From positions 434,001-498,000 of the forward strand of contig NZ_SWLG01000001.1 in NCBI RefSeq assembly GCF_005747095.1: DNA of 64,000 nt. The letters run 5' to 3'. Positions within the stretch are counted from its first letter, which is position 1. Each line of letters opens with the position of its first letter. Below, in pieces: positions 1 to 8,125 of the stretch. A program made the translations under genes and the position numbers. The notes beneath the pieces were generated by a model that was given only the letters and a program-made list of their open reading frames with translations, searched no databases and was not told the DNA's origin. Origin of the DNA: Exobacillus caeni. Its GTDB lineage: Bacteria > Bacillota > Bacilli > Bacillales > Guptibacillaceae.

Positions 1-284
1 ACAGGAAGCTTGAAGAAAGCGGAGTACTTTTGCCAGTCCTTGAAGTTAATGTTGTGTATCACTCTCCTGCCAGGTATGAGGATATTGTTACAGTCAGGAC
101 TATGCTTGAAGAATACAACGGAATAAGATTGAAATTAGGGTATGAAGTATATCGAAATGAAGATCAAAAAAGGATTGTGAGCGGAACAACCGAACATTGC
201 TGGACAAGCATAGAGATGAAGCCTGTTTCGATCAAGAGGAAACGGCCTGAACTTCATGAATTATTCCTTAAGGAGATAAATTAA
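1..284 (+). CDS. Acyl-CoA thioesterase, YbgC/4HBT family (5' partial)
   Basis: The reading frame is open to the left edge (codons from position 3), so only the C-terminal part of about 94 residues is present; the TTG at 30 is internal. The remaining sequence has the hot-dog thioesterase pattern LPVLEVNVVYHSPARYEDIV followed by the R/E-rich strand YRNEDQKRIVSGTTEHCW. Proteins of this family hydrolyse acyl-CoA thioesters in the cytosol. The catalytic Asp region lies outside the window. The stop codon overlaps the ribosome binding region of fxsA, suggesting co-transcription. Family call is good; the substrate is unknown. Confidence 0.75.
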   Translation, partial: RKLEESGVLLPVLEVNVVYHSPARYEDIVTVRTMLEEYNGIRLKLGYEVYRNEDQKRIVSGTTEHCWTSIEMKPVSIKRKRPELHELFLKEIN

Positions 285-285
285 T

Positions 286-681
286 ATGCTGCGAATTTTT
301 ATACTTCTTCTCATCCTGGTTCCTGCCATGGAAGTGGGATTGCTCATATTGTCGGGAAAAACATTCGGTGTCCCGATTACTGTTCTTCTTATTATTTTGA
401 CAGGTTTGCTTGGTGCATGGCTTGCGAAGAAACAGGGAACAGAAGCGCTTAGATTAGCCCAAATCCAAATGGCTAACGGAGAGATGCCGGGGGAAGCCAT
501 TCTGGATGGATTATGTATTCTTGTAGGCGGTGTGGTTTTATTGACACCCGGATTTATTACAGATGCCCTGGGATTCATTTTGTTATTTCCAGGTTCGAGA
601 GCGATTGTAAAAGTCTGGTTAAGAAAGATGATCGATCGAATGATCAAAAACGGTAATTTTGTGTTTATACGTAAGTTTTAG
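286..681 (+). CDS. fxsA: FxsA family membrane protein
   Basis: 131 residues, in line with the FxsA family. Hydrophobic segments are at about residues 1-20, 25-45 and 75-100, and a GxxxxxxxxGLLGAWLAKKQG-like loop typical of FxsA follows the second segment. The C-terminus is basic and cytoplasmic. In E. coli FxsA relieves phage T7 exclusion by F plasmid; the bacillar role is not established. ATG at 286 has the SD aaggag at 270-275, one base after the thioesterase stop, so the two genes are probably one transcript ending at the hairpin at 758-789. Confidence 0.9.
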   Translation: MLRIFILLLILVPAMEVGLLILSGKTFGVPITVLLIILTGLLGAWLAKKQGTEALRLAQIQMANGEMPGEAILDGLCILVGGVVLLTPGFITDALGFILLFPGSRAIVKVWLRKMIDRMIKNGNFVFIRKF

Positions 682-757
682 TTGCTCTGGTTGATAATTC
701 CACGGAGTGGAGCATAAAAATATTTGCTTAGTAGCACTTTTAAAAATATTTTTAACA

Positions 758-789
758 CCAAAAAACTGGCATTGGCCAGTTTTTTTGGT
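758..789. terminator. Bidirectional intrinsic terminator between fxsA and ytvI
   Basis: Perfect inverted repeat: 13-nt arm ccaaaaaactggc (758-770), 4-nt loop, matching arm gccagtttttttgg (775-788). The A-run and T-run flanks give a U-tract on both strands, fitting convergent genes. Confidence 0.85.
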
Positions 790-799
790 TCTGCGTGTT

Positions 800-1924
800 T
801 TATTCCACTTTAATACCAATAATAAAGTTCCAGAGATCTCTGAATACATTTGCATGAAAGAGCGTTTTAATAACAACTAGTGAAACCGGTCCGATGATCA
901 GTCCAAGAAAACCAAACAACTGAAAACCAACGAACAGGGCAATCAACGTTGCAAGTGGATCAAGGCCGATACTTGAGGAAAGTACTTTTGGCTCCATGAT
1001 CTGCCTCTGGATGACGACGACGCCATATAAAATAGCTAATCCGATAGTTAGTGAATAATTGCCTGTTATAAAGGAATATGCAATCCAGGGAACGAACACC
1101 GCTCCAGTCCCAAGATAAGGGAGAAGATCTACCAATCCAATTATAAGAGCAATCGTGATCGCGTATTTTACTTTAAGAATGAGCAATCCTATTAATACGA
1201 TAACTGCTGTTATGGAAATCAAGGTAAGTTGTGCTTTCACAAAGCCAAAAAGCGCTTTTTGCAAATCCCGGTAAACGTTGCCTGCACTGTCTTGAACTCG
1301 TTCAGGAACCTTGCTTTTAATCCAATTTCCAAGTCTGTACCAGTCTTTGCTGATAAAGAAAGTAGCCAGGAGTGAAAAGATTAATACAGTCAAAATTGTA
1401 GGAAGGCTTACAAAGAAATTTCTGAGACCTTCGGCAATTGCCTGCAAAAAGTCTGTAAAGGTCGCAGTTACAGAAGTTCCGATAGATTGGACATTTTCAA
1501 GCACGGTAGTTCGTTGCTCTGCATCCAGATTTTTAAAAATATCTTCCAGCTGGTTATAAATAGGCATGATCTGGGCCATGAAAAAAGTCTCCATGTAATT
1601 TACAAGCTCAGTAAAATGCTCCGGCAAGACGTTTGCAAGATATACGACTCCCTGGACGATTTCATTTATTAAAAGCGTCAGCAAAGTTGAAATGATTCCG
1701 ATAAGTAAAAGTAATGCAAGCGTTACAGAAAGCGCACGATGCATTTTTCCTTTTCTTTGCAATAAATCAACAAGAGGATTTATTAAAAAGGCAAGTAATA
1801 AAGCGATCAAAAAGGGATAGGCTAAATGCCATATATAATACAGGGCAAAAAATCCTACTGCTATCGCTCCTACAACGATAAAAAATCGGATAGCGCTATA
1901 AACATACTGCAGGTTCAAAGGCAT
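800..1924 (-). CDS. ytvI: AI-2E family transporter, sporulation membrane protein YtvI
   Basis: About 374 residues with 7-8 hydrophobic segments: a pair near residues 13-55, one near 65-85, then a long amphipathic stretch, and a cluster from about 150 to the end with LIIGLVDLLPYLGTGAVFVP and GFLGLIIGPV. This is the arrangement of the UPF0118/AI-2E exporter family. B. subtilis YtvI has a similar length and is linked to sporulation. A TTG at 1936 extends the frame, but the ATG at 1924 sits just after AAAGGTGAG and is preferred. It is convergent with fxsA and shares its terminator. Confidence 0.88.
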   Translation of the reverse strand: MPLNLQYVYSAIRFFIVVGAIAVGFFALYYIWHLAYPFLIALLLAFLINPLVDLLQRKGKMHRALSVTLALLLLIGIISTLLTLLINEIVQGVVYLANVLPEHFTELVNYMETFFMAQIMPIYNQLEDIFKNLDAEQRTTVLENVQSIGTSVTATFTDFLQAIAEGLRNFFVSLPTILTVLIFSLLATFFISKDWYRLGNWIKSKVPERVQDSAGNVYRDLQKALFGFVKAQLTLISITAVIVLIGLLILKVKYAITIALIIGLVDLLPYLGTGAVFVPWIAYSFITGNYSLTIGLAILYGVVVIQRQIMEPKVLSSSIGLDPLATLIALFVGFQLFGFLGLIIGPVSLVVIKTLFHANVFRDLWNFIIGIKVE

Positions 1925-2049
1925 CTCACCTTTCAAAATGGTAACATTCTATATATTCATTTTATCGTGTTATGCACCTTTGTTCAATTTCGTACATTGT
2001 CGTTTTAGAATTAATTTTTGTCGGAGAGTACCCGTTACAGTCCTTACTT

Positions 2050-2079
2050 TTGTATAAAGCACTTGTCATATGATAAGAT
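2050..2079 (+). promoter_or_regulatory. Candidate sigma-A promoter of ytwI
   Basis: TTGTAT (2050-2055), 18-nt spacer, TAAGAT (2074-2079), about 35 nt before the ytwI start. The -35 matches only moderately, so this is tentative. Confidence 0.35.
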
Positions 2080-2113
2080 AGATGACGACTAATCATGAGG
2101 AAGGAAAGACATC

Positions 2114-2575
2114 ATGTTTTCACAGCCAAGCCTTTTTTTGCTTATTTTACTCGCTGTTGGACTGATGGCGAAGAACCAGTCACTCATTGTGTCTGTCATT
2201 GTTTTGCTTGGCATTAAATGGCTGGGACTTGGTGACAAGATTTTCCCGGCGGTTCAGTCTAAAGGAATATCCTGGGGCGTGACCCTGATTACGATAGCAG
2301 TACTTGTTCCGATCGCTACCGGTGATATTGGGTTTAAACAATTAACAGAAGCATTAAAATCCTATTATGCATGGATTGCTCTCGGTTCTGGAATATTTGT
2401 TGCAGTTATCGCCTCCAAAGGGATCACCCTTCTTCAGGAGGACCCCCATATTACTACTGCGCTTGTGTTCGGCACTATTCTCGCCGTTGCCCTCTTTAAA
2501 GGAATAGCAGTCGGTCCTTTGATCGGTGCTGGTATTGCATATGTAGCCATGAAGATTGTTGGGTTATTTACGTAA
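2114..2575 (+). CDS. ytwI: DUF441 family membrane protein (YtwI)
   Basis: 153 residues, the usual DUF441 length, with four to five hydrophobic segments (about 5-20, 25-40, 58-75, 88-108, 112-150). The glycine-rich SWGVTLITIAVLVPIATGDI region is characteristic. It lies in the membrane and its function is unknown. ATG 2114 follows gaggaaggaaag. It sits directly upstream of citZ as in B. subtilis. A 14-bp palindrome follows the gene (2602-2615), ahead of the citZ promoter. Confidence 0.85.
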   Translation: MFSQPSLFLLILLAVGLMAKNQSLIVSVIVLLGIKWLGLGDKIFPAVQSKGISWGVTLITIAVLVPIATGDIGFKQLTEALKSYYAWIALGSGIFVAVIASKGITLLQEDPHITTALVFGTILAVALFKGIAVGPLIGAGIAYVAMKIVGLFT

Positions 2576-2601
2576 ACCCATGCCTTTGTATAAAAAAGGA
2601 A

Positions 2602-2651
2602 GCATGAAATCATGCATATTCATTCACAAATATCAGATAATTGTATATAAT
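2602..2651 (+). promoter_or_regulatory. citZ promoter with upstream palindrome
   Basis: TTCACA (2623-2628), 17-nt spacer, TATAAT (2646-2651), 87 nt before the citZ ATG. A palindrome GCATGA-AA-TCATGC (2602-2615) abuts the -35 and could be an operator. B. subtilis citZ is controlled by CcpC and CcpA; I did not find a clear CcpC ATAA-N7-TTAT pair. Confidence 0.65.
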
Positions 2652-2737
2652 GGGAAATGATGCAACAACATTCTACATATTTTATTTTAATTTAGGATAT
2701 TCTCAAAAGAGATTAAATTTGGAAAGGGAGATAAGAG

Positions 2738-3853
2738 ATGACCACTACACGCGGATTAGAAGGCGTAGTTGCCACTACTTCATCTATTAGTTCAATTGTT
2801 GACGATGTATTAACATACAGAGGATATAACATCGATGATCTCGCGGAAAATGCCAGTTTTGAAGAAGTGATTTACCTTTTATGGAACGGGAAGCTTCCTA
2901 CGAAAGAGGAGCTTAACGAATTAAAGAGCAGTCTTTCAAAGAATGCACAGATTCCAAAGGAAATCATTGACCAAATGAAGTCCTATTCAATTGAAAGCGT
3001 TAACCCGATGGCTGCCGTTCGTACAGCTGTTTCAACTCTAGCGCTTTATGATGAAGCAGCAGACGATATGAGCGATGAAGCTAACTACTTGAAGGCGATT
3101 AAGCTTCAGGCGAAATTGCCAACCATCGTGACAGCGTTTTCTAGAATTCGTGATGGAAAAGAACCTGTAGCTCCAAAAGAAGAGCTTTCTTTTGCTGCCA
3201 ATTTCTTATATATGTTAACTGGTGAAGAGCCGGAAGATATTGCTATTGAAGCATTTAACAAAGCGCTCGTACTCCATGCAGACCATGAATTAAATGCGTC
3301 TACATTTACAGCTCGTGTTTGTGTAGCTACTCTTTCTGATATGTATTCTGGCGTAACTGCTGCGATCGGCGCCCTAAAAGGACCACTTCACGGTGGCGCG
3401 AATGAACGTGTTATGAGAATGCTTAGCGAAATTGATACTGTTGAAAACGTGGAGCCTTATCTTGAGCGAGCGTTCGCTAATAAAGAAAAAATCATGGGCT
3501 TCGGTCACCGTGTATACAAACAGGGTGATCCTCGTGCGAAGCATCTAAGAGAGATGTCCAGGCAGCTTACAAGCGTTACTGGAGAAAGCAAATGGTACGA
3601 GATGTCTACTAAAATGGAAGGAATCGTGACAAGCGAAAAAGGCCTTCCGCCAAACGTAGACTTTTATTCTGCGTCTGTTTATCACAGCCTTGGCATTGAC
3701 CATGACCTGTTCACACCGATTTTTGCAGTAAGCCGTGTTTCCGGATGGATCGCTCATATTCTTGAGCAGTACAGCAACAATCGCTTGATTCGTCCACGTG
3801 CTGAATATACTGGTGATACTCATCAGACTTATGTACCGATTGACCAGCGCTAA
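2738..3853 (+). CDS. citZ: Citrate synthase
   Basis: Condenses oxaloacetate and acetyl-CoA to citrate, the entry step of the TCA cycle, in the cytosol. 371 residues, typical of type II Gram-positive citrate synthases. Catalytic landmarks are all present: His in GPLHGGANE, His in GFGHRVYKQGDPRA, and Asp in PPNVDFYSASVYHSLGI. ATG 2738 follows gaaagggaga. First of the citZ-icd-mdh cluster, with its own clear sigma-A promoter; spacing to icd is 107 nt and includes a weak hairpin near the stop that may modulate read-through. Confidence 0.97.
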   Translation: MTTTRGLEGVVATTSSISSIVDDVLTYRGYNIDDLAENASFEEVIYLLWNGKLPTKEELNELKSSLSKNAQIPKEIIDQMKSYSIESVNPMAAVRTAVSTLALYDEAADDMSDEANYLKAIKLQAKLPTIVTAFSRIRDGKEPVAPKEELSFAANFLYMLTGEEPEDIAIEAFNKALVLHADHELNASTFTARVCVATLSDMYSGVTAAIGALKGPLHGGANERVMRMLSEIDTVENVEPYLERAFANKEKIMGFGHRVYKQGDPRAKHLREMSRQLTSVTGESKWYEMSTKMEGIVTSEKGLPPNVDFYSASVYHSLGIDHDLFTPIFAVSRVSGWIAHILEQYSNNRLIRPRAEYTGDTHQTYVPIDQR

Positions 3854-3960
3854 TTTTTTTGAGTTAATGGATACGGAATACCACATGATGGAGGGGCGTG
3901 ATTCCCCCTCCATTATGTATGGTTCTAAACTACAACTATCTATATAGGAGGATTACTGTT

Positions 3961-5232
3961 ATGGCAAATGGAGAGAAAATTACAGTAAATAATGGAGTTT
4001 TAAATGTACCTGATCAACCAATTATCCCTTATATCGAAGGTGACGGTACCGGACCTGATATTTGGGCTGCTGCTTCCCGTGTTCTAGAGGCTGCTGTAGA
4101 AAAAGCGTATAACGGTGAAAAAGCAATTGTCTGGAAAGAAGTTCTTGCTGGAGAAAAAGCTTATAACAAAACAGGTGAGTGGCTTCCAGAAGAAACTCTT
4201 GATGCAATCAGGGAATACATAATTGCAATCAAAGGTCCTTTAACAACCCCTGTCGGAGGAGGAATCCGTTCTCTTAACGTGGCCCTTCGCCAGGAACTTG
4301 ATCTGTTCACTTGTCTTCGCCCTGTACGTTACTTTAAAGGTGTTCCTTCTCCTGTAAAACGCCCTGAAGACACTGACATGGTTATATTCCGTGAAAACAC
4401 AGAAGATATCTATGCTGGTATCGAGTACAAAAGCGGCTCTGATGAAGTGAAGAAAGTCATTAACTTCCTTCAAGAAGAAATGGGAGCTAAAAACATCCGT
4501 TTCCCTGAAACATCAGGTATTGGAATCAAGCCGGTTTCTGAAGAGGGTACAAAGCGTCTTGTGCGTGCTGCGATCCAGTATGCGATCGATGAAAACCGTA
4601 AGAGCGTTACCCTTGTACACAAAGGAAACATCATGAAGTTTACCGAAGGCGCATTTAAGAACTGGGGTTATGAAGTTGCTGAGCAGGAATTCGGAGACAA
4701 AGTGTTCACATGGGCTGAATATGACCGCATTGTTGAAAGAGATGGCAAGGATGCTGCGAACGAAGCTCAAAGCAAAGCAGAAGCAGAAGGCAAGATCATC
4801 GTAAAAGATGCGATCGCAGACATCTTCCTGCAACAAATTTTAACTCGCCCGGCAGAGTTTGATGTTGTAGCTACAATGAACTTGAACGGAGACTACATTT
4901 CTGATGCGCTTGCAGCACAGGTTGGCGGAATCGGAATCGCACCAGGGGCAAACATCAACTACGAGACTGGCCATGCGATCTTTGAAGCAACACACGGTAC
5001 CGCTCCTAAATATGCAGGACTTGATAAAGTGAATCCTTCTTCTGTGATCCTTTCAGGTGTGTTGATGCTTGAGCACCTTGGATGGTATGAAGCGGCTAAA
5101 CTAATCATCGAATCAATGGAAGAAACAATCGCTAGCAAAGAAGTAACATATGATTTCGCTCGCTTGATGGAAGGTGCTACTGAAGTGAAAACTTCTGGGT
5201 TTGCTGATGCTTTAATCAAGAACATGGGCTAA
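3961..5232 (+). CDS. icd: NADP-dependent isocitrate dehydrogenase
   Basis: Oxidatively decarboxylates isocitrate to 2-oxoglutarate. From ATG 3961 the protein is 423 residues, matching B. subtilis Icd; this start has the strong SD aggagg 9 nt upstream, so the longer in-frame reading from 3898 is rejected. Landmarks: [11 protein letters not shown] near the N-terminus, the substrate loop [13 protein letters not shown] containing the Ser phosphorylated in enteric Icd, [14 protein letters not shown], and the NADP/Asp motif [12 protein letters not shown]. Lies between citZ and mdh, 41 nt from mdh, so the two are very probably co-transcribed. Confidence 0.97.
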   Translation: MANGEKITVNNGVLNVPDQPIIPYIEGDGTGPDIWAAASRVLEAAVEKAYNGEKAIVWKEVLAGEKAYNKTGEWLPEETLDAIREYIIAIKGPLTTPVGGGIRSLNVALRQELDLFTCLRPVRYFKGVPSPVKRPEDTDMVIFRENTEDIYAGIEYKSGSDEVKKVINFLQEEMGAKNIRFPETSGIGIKPVSEEGTKRLVRAAIQYAIDENRKSVTLVHKGNIMKFTEGAFKNWGYEVAEQEFGDKVFTWAEYDRIVERDGKDAANEAQSKAEAEGKIIVKDAIADIFLQQILTRPAEFDVVATMNLNGDYISDALAAQVGGIGIAPGANINYETGHAIFEATHGTAPKYAGLDKVNPSSVILSGVLMLEHLGWYEAAKLIIESMEETIASKEVTYDFARLMEGATEVKTSGFADALIKNMG

Positions 5233-5273
5233 TAGCTGTTCTATTTAAAACTTGCTAAAAGGAGTGGCAACAC

Positions 5274-6212
5274 ATGGCGATTAAAAGAAGAAAAGTTTCC
5301 GTTATCGGTGCTGGCTTTACAGGTGCAACTACTGCTTTTATCCTTGGACAAAAGGAGCTTGCAGATGTTGTTTTAGTGGATATTCCGAATCAAGAAGGCC
5401 CTACCAAAGGAAAAGCGCTAGATATGCTTGAGGCTAGTCCTGTTCAAGGCTTTGATGCAAACATTACGGGTACTTCAAATTATGAAGATACTGCTGATTC
5501 TGACATCGTTGTGATCACTGCAGGGATTGCGCGCAAGCCTGGCATGAGCCGTGATGATCTTGTTAATACAAATGCTAAAATAATGAAAAACGTTACACAG
5601 GAGATAGTCAAATTTTCTCCGGAGTGTACGATTATTGTATTAACAAATCCAGTTGATGCGATGACTTATACAGTTTTCAAAGAATCGGGATTCCCTAAAC
5701 ACCGTGTAATCGGCCAATCAGGCGTTCTTGATACTGCTAGATTCCGTACTTTCGTAGCACAGGAATTAAACCTTTCTGTAAAAGACATCACTGGTTTCGT
5801 TCTTGGCGGACACGGAGACGACATGGTGCCATTAGTACGCTACTCTTACGCTGGAGGCATTCCGCTCGAGAAGTTGATTTCCAGCGATCGTCTTGAAGCT
5901 ATCGTGGAACGCACTAGAAAAGGCGGCGGCGAAATTGTAAACTTGCTTGGAAACGGAAGTGCTTATTATGCACCTGCAGCTTCACTTGTTGAAATGGTAG
6001 AGGCGATCCTTAAGGATCAGCGCCGTGTTCTTCCTACGATCGCTTACCTTGAAGGCGAGTACGGCTATCAAGGTTTATACCTTGGTGTACCGACGATTCT
6101 TGGCGGTAATGGCCTTGAAGAAATAATTGAACTAGAGCTAACTGACGAAGAAAAGCAGCAGCTGGATAAATCTGCTGAGTCTGTACGAAGTGTGATGAAA
6201 GTGTTAGAATAG
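5274..6212 (+). CDS. mdh: Malate dehydrogenase
   Basis: NAD-dependent oxidation of malate to oxaloacetate. 312 residues of the LDH-like MDH class. The N-terminal Rossmann motif [14 protein letters not shown] is followed by the acidic NAD-selecting Asp in [18 protein letters not shown] and the catalytic His in [13 protein letters not shown] are intact. ATG 5274 follows aaaaggag. Last gene of the TCA cluster; a hairpin terminator follows at 6227-6258. Confidence 0.97.
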   Translation: MAIKRRKVSVIGAGFTGATTAFILGQKELADVVLVDIPNQEGPTKGKALDMLEASPVQGFDANITGTSNYEDTADSDIVVITAGIARKPGMSRDDLVNTNAKIMKNVTQEIVKFSPECTIIVLTNPVDAMTYTVFKESGFPKHRVIGQSGVLDTARFRTFVAQELNLSVKDITGFVLGGHGDDMVPLVRYSYAGGIPLEKLISSDRLEAIVERTRKGGGEIVNLLGNGSAYYAPAASLVEMVEAILKDQRRVLPTIAYLEGEYGYQGLYLGVPTILGGNGLEEIIELELTDEEKQQLDKSAESVRSVMKVLE

Positions 6213-6226
6213 AAAGTATAGGAAGT

Positions 6227-6258
6227 AGAGATTTGGTTCGTTCCAAATCTCTTTCTTC
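6227..6258 (+). terminator. Terminator after mdh
   Basis: 10-bp stem AGAGATTTGG (6227-6236) / CCAAATCTCT (6243-6252) with a 6-nt loop, followed by a T-rich stretch (ttcttct). The U-tract is imperfect. Confidence 0.7.
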
Positions 6259-6268
6259 TACCTCTGAC

Positions 6269-6309
6269 ATGAAAACGCTTACTTAAACATTTTCCGAATC
6301 TTTCGGAAA
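6269..6309 (+). promoter_or_regulatory. cre-like site and hairpin upstream of the MaoC-like gene
   Basis: ATGAAAACGCTTACT (6269-6283) fits every position of the catabolite-responsive element consensus WTGNAANCGNWNNCW bound by CcpA. Eight nt downstream, TTTCCGAA-TCT-TTCGGAAA (6291-6309) is a perfect 8-bp inverted repeat. Both lie between mdh and the gene starting at 6372. CcpA control is inferred from the motif only. Confidence 0.5.
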
Positions 6310-6371
6310 GGCAGAAGGTTTAGGGGGGCGTGACCATCATAAGATACAGCTTAGCTAAAGGGGGAGAAAAG

Positions 6372-6851
6372 ATGTTGTTAGGAAAAAAGAGAAAAATCGG
6401 CAGAAAGATAGATGAAATTAGTGTAGGGGAAAAGCTGGAGATCTCAGAAAAAATAGAAGATAAGGATTTGCTGCTTTACCTCGGTTTATCCAATGATAAT
6501 AATCCTTTATTTATTCAGCATGACTATGCTTCACTCACTCCATATAAAAAACCGATTGTTCCACAAATCATGCTTCTGGGCCTCATTACAGGTGCGATTT
6601 CAAAGTATTTGCCCGGACCGGGAAGCTGTATAACACATCAGGAAGTTTCCTTTTTAAACCCTGTCTATCATTATGCGACAGTGCAATTTAAGTTTGAAGT
6701 AACAGATGTTGACCATGAAGGTCATTGTGTAGAAATAAATGTTGAGGGTTTTGACGAAGAGGAAAACAAGGTTTTACAAGGGACTTTTAAAGTATGTCCT
6801 CCTTATCCTACGAAACCGCTTACTGCGACTACAGCCTTTGAGAACTTTTAA
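6372..6851 (+). CDS. MaoC-like hot-dog dehydratase family protein
   Basis: 159 residues from ATG 6372, which follows an AAAGGGGGAG SD; a GTG at 6330 extends the frame but has the SD nearly abutting it. The hot-dog hydratase pattern is visible: NDNNPLFIQHDYA, then KPIVPQIMLLGLITGAI. In MaoC and (R)-specific enoyl-CoA hydratases the motif is D-x-N-P-x-H; here the NP is followed by LF and the nearest His is three residues later, so catalysis as a hydratase is uncertain. It may instead be a non-catalytic or thioesterase-like member. A gene of this kind between mdh and phoP also occurs in other bacilli, as far as I recall. Confidence 0.75.
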   Translation: MLLGKKRKIGRKIDEISVGEKLEISEKIEDKDLLLYLGLSNDNNPLFIQHDYASLTPYKKPIVPQIMLLGLITGAISKYLPGPGSCITHQEVSFLNPVYHYATVQFKFEVTDVDHEGHCVEINVEGFDEEENKVLQGTFKVCPPYPTKPLTATTAFENF

Positions 6852-6871
6852 TAACAAATGAAAAGATTTTT

Positions 6872-7120
6872 GCACAAAAGGAATAAACTGCGATGGAATA
6901 TCAGCATTGATTTTCACTACGGGCAGTTCGCTTTCCGCGGGCAACGCTTCAGCAGTGTAACATCGCGAAGAAAATGTGAATACATTTTCGAGGAGTCACT
7001 GCACTCTGCTCGAATCAATTGACGTTTTTCAAAGATGTGGAACCTCAAAGCATAGCTTAGCGAAGTGTATTTCCGAAGCGACAAGCCTTTTTATTACGTC
7101 GCAGTTAATCTCTAATGAGA
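6872..7120. repeat. Dispersed intergenic element, short copy (249 bp)
   Basis: Homologous to 21091-21515. Shared blocks include gcagttcgctttccgcgggc, caacgcttcag, ttttcgaggagtc, gacgtttttcaaagatg, agtgtatttccg, attacgtcgcagt and atctctaatg. The ends form an imperfect inverted repeat: gcacaaaaggaataaactgc.. at 6872-6893 against the complement of 7099-7120. Relative to the long copy it lacks roughly 175 bp of the centre. It sits between the MaoC-like gene and a terminator. No coding potential is evident. Confidence 0.8.
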
Positions 7121-7158
7121 ACCTTATTAAACAAAGTTTGCGAGAATAACCAAAGATT

Positions 7159-7186
7159 AAAAGCGCCTTTGTGCGCTTTTTTTGTT
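7159..7186 (+). terminator. Terminator downstream of the dispersed element
   Basis: AAAAGCGC (7159-7166), 6-nt loop, GCGCTTTT (7173-7180) with a run of seven Ts. It is probably the original terminator of the MaoC-like gene, now separated from it by the repeat. Confidence 0.8.
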
Positions 7187-7407
7187 TTGAGGGAGATAGG
7201 AACAAATCCACAACAGTGGAAACATATTGATTGTGCCTGCTCTTTTTTACGGAGTGGGAAAATAATGAACAACTATTTTGGAAAGGTTAAGAAGAGATAA
7301 GACTTTTGTGCTAAAACAAAAAGTAGTATGATGAAATTAGATAGATAATAAATGTTTTGGCTGGTTGTCACGATGAATAGGGGAAAAAGCGTACTAGGGG
7401 GACCATT

Positions 7408-8124
7408 ATGAGCCAAAAGATATTAGTAGTAGACGATGAATTATCCATTGTAACGCTCCTTCAATTCAATCTGGAGAAAGCGGGTTACGAAGTAGTGACG
7501 GCAATGGATGGCAGAGAGGCGTTAGAAGTTGCAGAAAAGGAAAGTCCAGACCTTATCGTACTTGATTTAATGCTTCCAGAATTAGATGGCCTTGAAGTAT
7601 GTAAAGAAATGCGTCAGAGGCATATCCATACACCAATCCTAATGCTTACAGCAAAAGACGATGAGTTCGATAAGGTGCTTGGTTTGGAATTAGGTGCTGA
7701 TGACTATATGACAAAGCCTTTCAGCCCAAGAGAAGTAGTGGCGAGAGTGAAAGCACATTTGCGTCGAATTAAGCGCATGGAAGAAGTTGAACGGCAGAAC
7801 GCAGGTGGGCAAACAGAAAAAATCCAAATTGGCGAACTTGAGGTCTACCCAGACAATTATGAAGCATATTTCCAGGGAGAAACGATGGAGGTTACTCCAA
7901 AAGAGTTTGAACTTCTCGTCTATCTTGCCAGGCATAAAGGTAGAGTGCTCACGAGGGAGCAATTGCTGAGCGCAGTCTGGAACTATGACTTTGTAGGGGA
8001 CACGAGGATCGTTGACGTCCATGTCAGCCATTTAAGAGAAAAAATCGAACAAAACACGAGAAGGCCAGTGTATATTAAAACGATCAGAGGTTTGGGATAC
8101 AAGCTAGAGGAGCCTTCACAGTAA
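7408..8124 (+). CDS. phoP: PhoP, phosphate-responsive OmpR-type response regulator
   Basis: 238 residues. The receiver domain (1-120) has the acidic pair in VVDDE, the phosphoacceptor Asp53 in VLDLMLPELDG, Thr in MLTAKDDE and Lys in MTKPFSPRE. The OmpR winged-helix domain (about 135-235) has EFELLVYLARHKGRVLTREQLL, split by recognition and wing segments ending GLGYKLEE. In B. subtilis PhoP controls the phosphate starvation regulon, including wall teichoic acid replacement. Its stop codon is one base before the phoR start, so the pair is co-transcribed. The promoter is unclear: TTTGTG with TATGAT (7327-7332) is poor. Confidence 0.95.
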   Translation: MSQKILVVDDELSIVTLLQFNLEKAGYEVVTAMDGREALEVAEKESPDLIVLDLMLPELDGLEVCKEMRQRHIHTPILMLTAKDDEFDKVLGLELGADDYMTKPFSPREVVARVKAHLRRIKRMEEVERQNAGGQTEKIQIGELEVYPDNYEAYFQGETMEVTPKEFELLVYLARHKGRVLTREQLLSAVWNYDFVGDTRIVDVHVSHLREKIEQNTRRPVYIKTIRGLGYKLEEPSQ

Positions 8125-8125
8125 A

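Noticed and set aside
3898-3960. N-terminal extension of icd
   Set aside because: The 3961 ATG has a strong SD and gives the family's length; the extension includes the SD itself.
7265-7300. 11-codon frame (MNNYFGKVKKR) upstream of phoP with a GGAGTGGG-like SD
   Set aside because: Too short to separate from chance, and no attenuator follows it.
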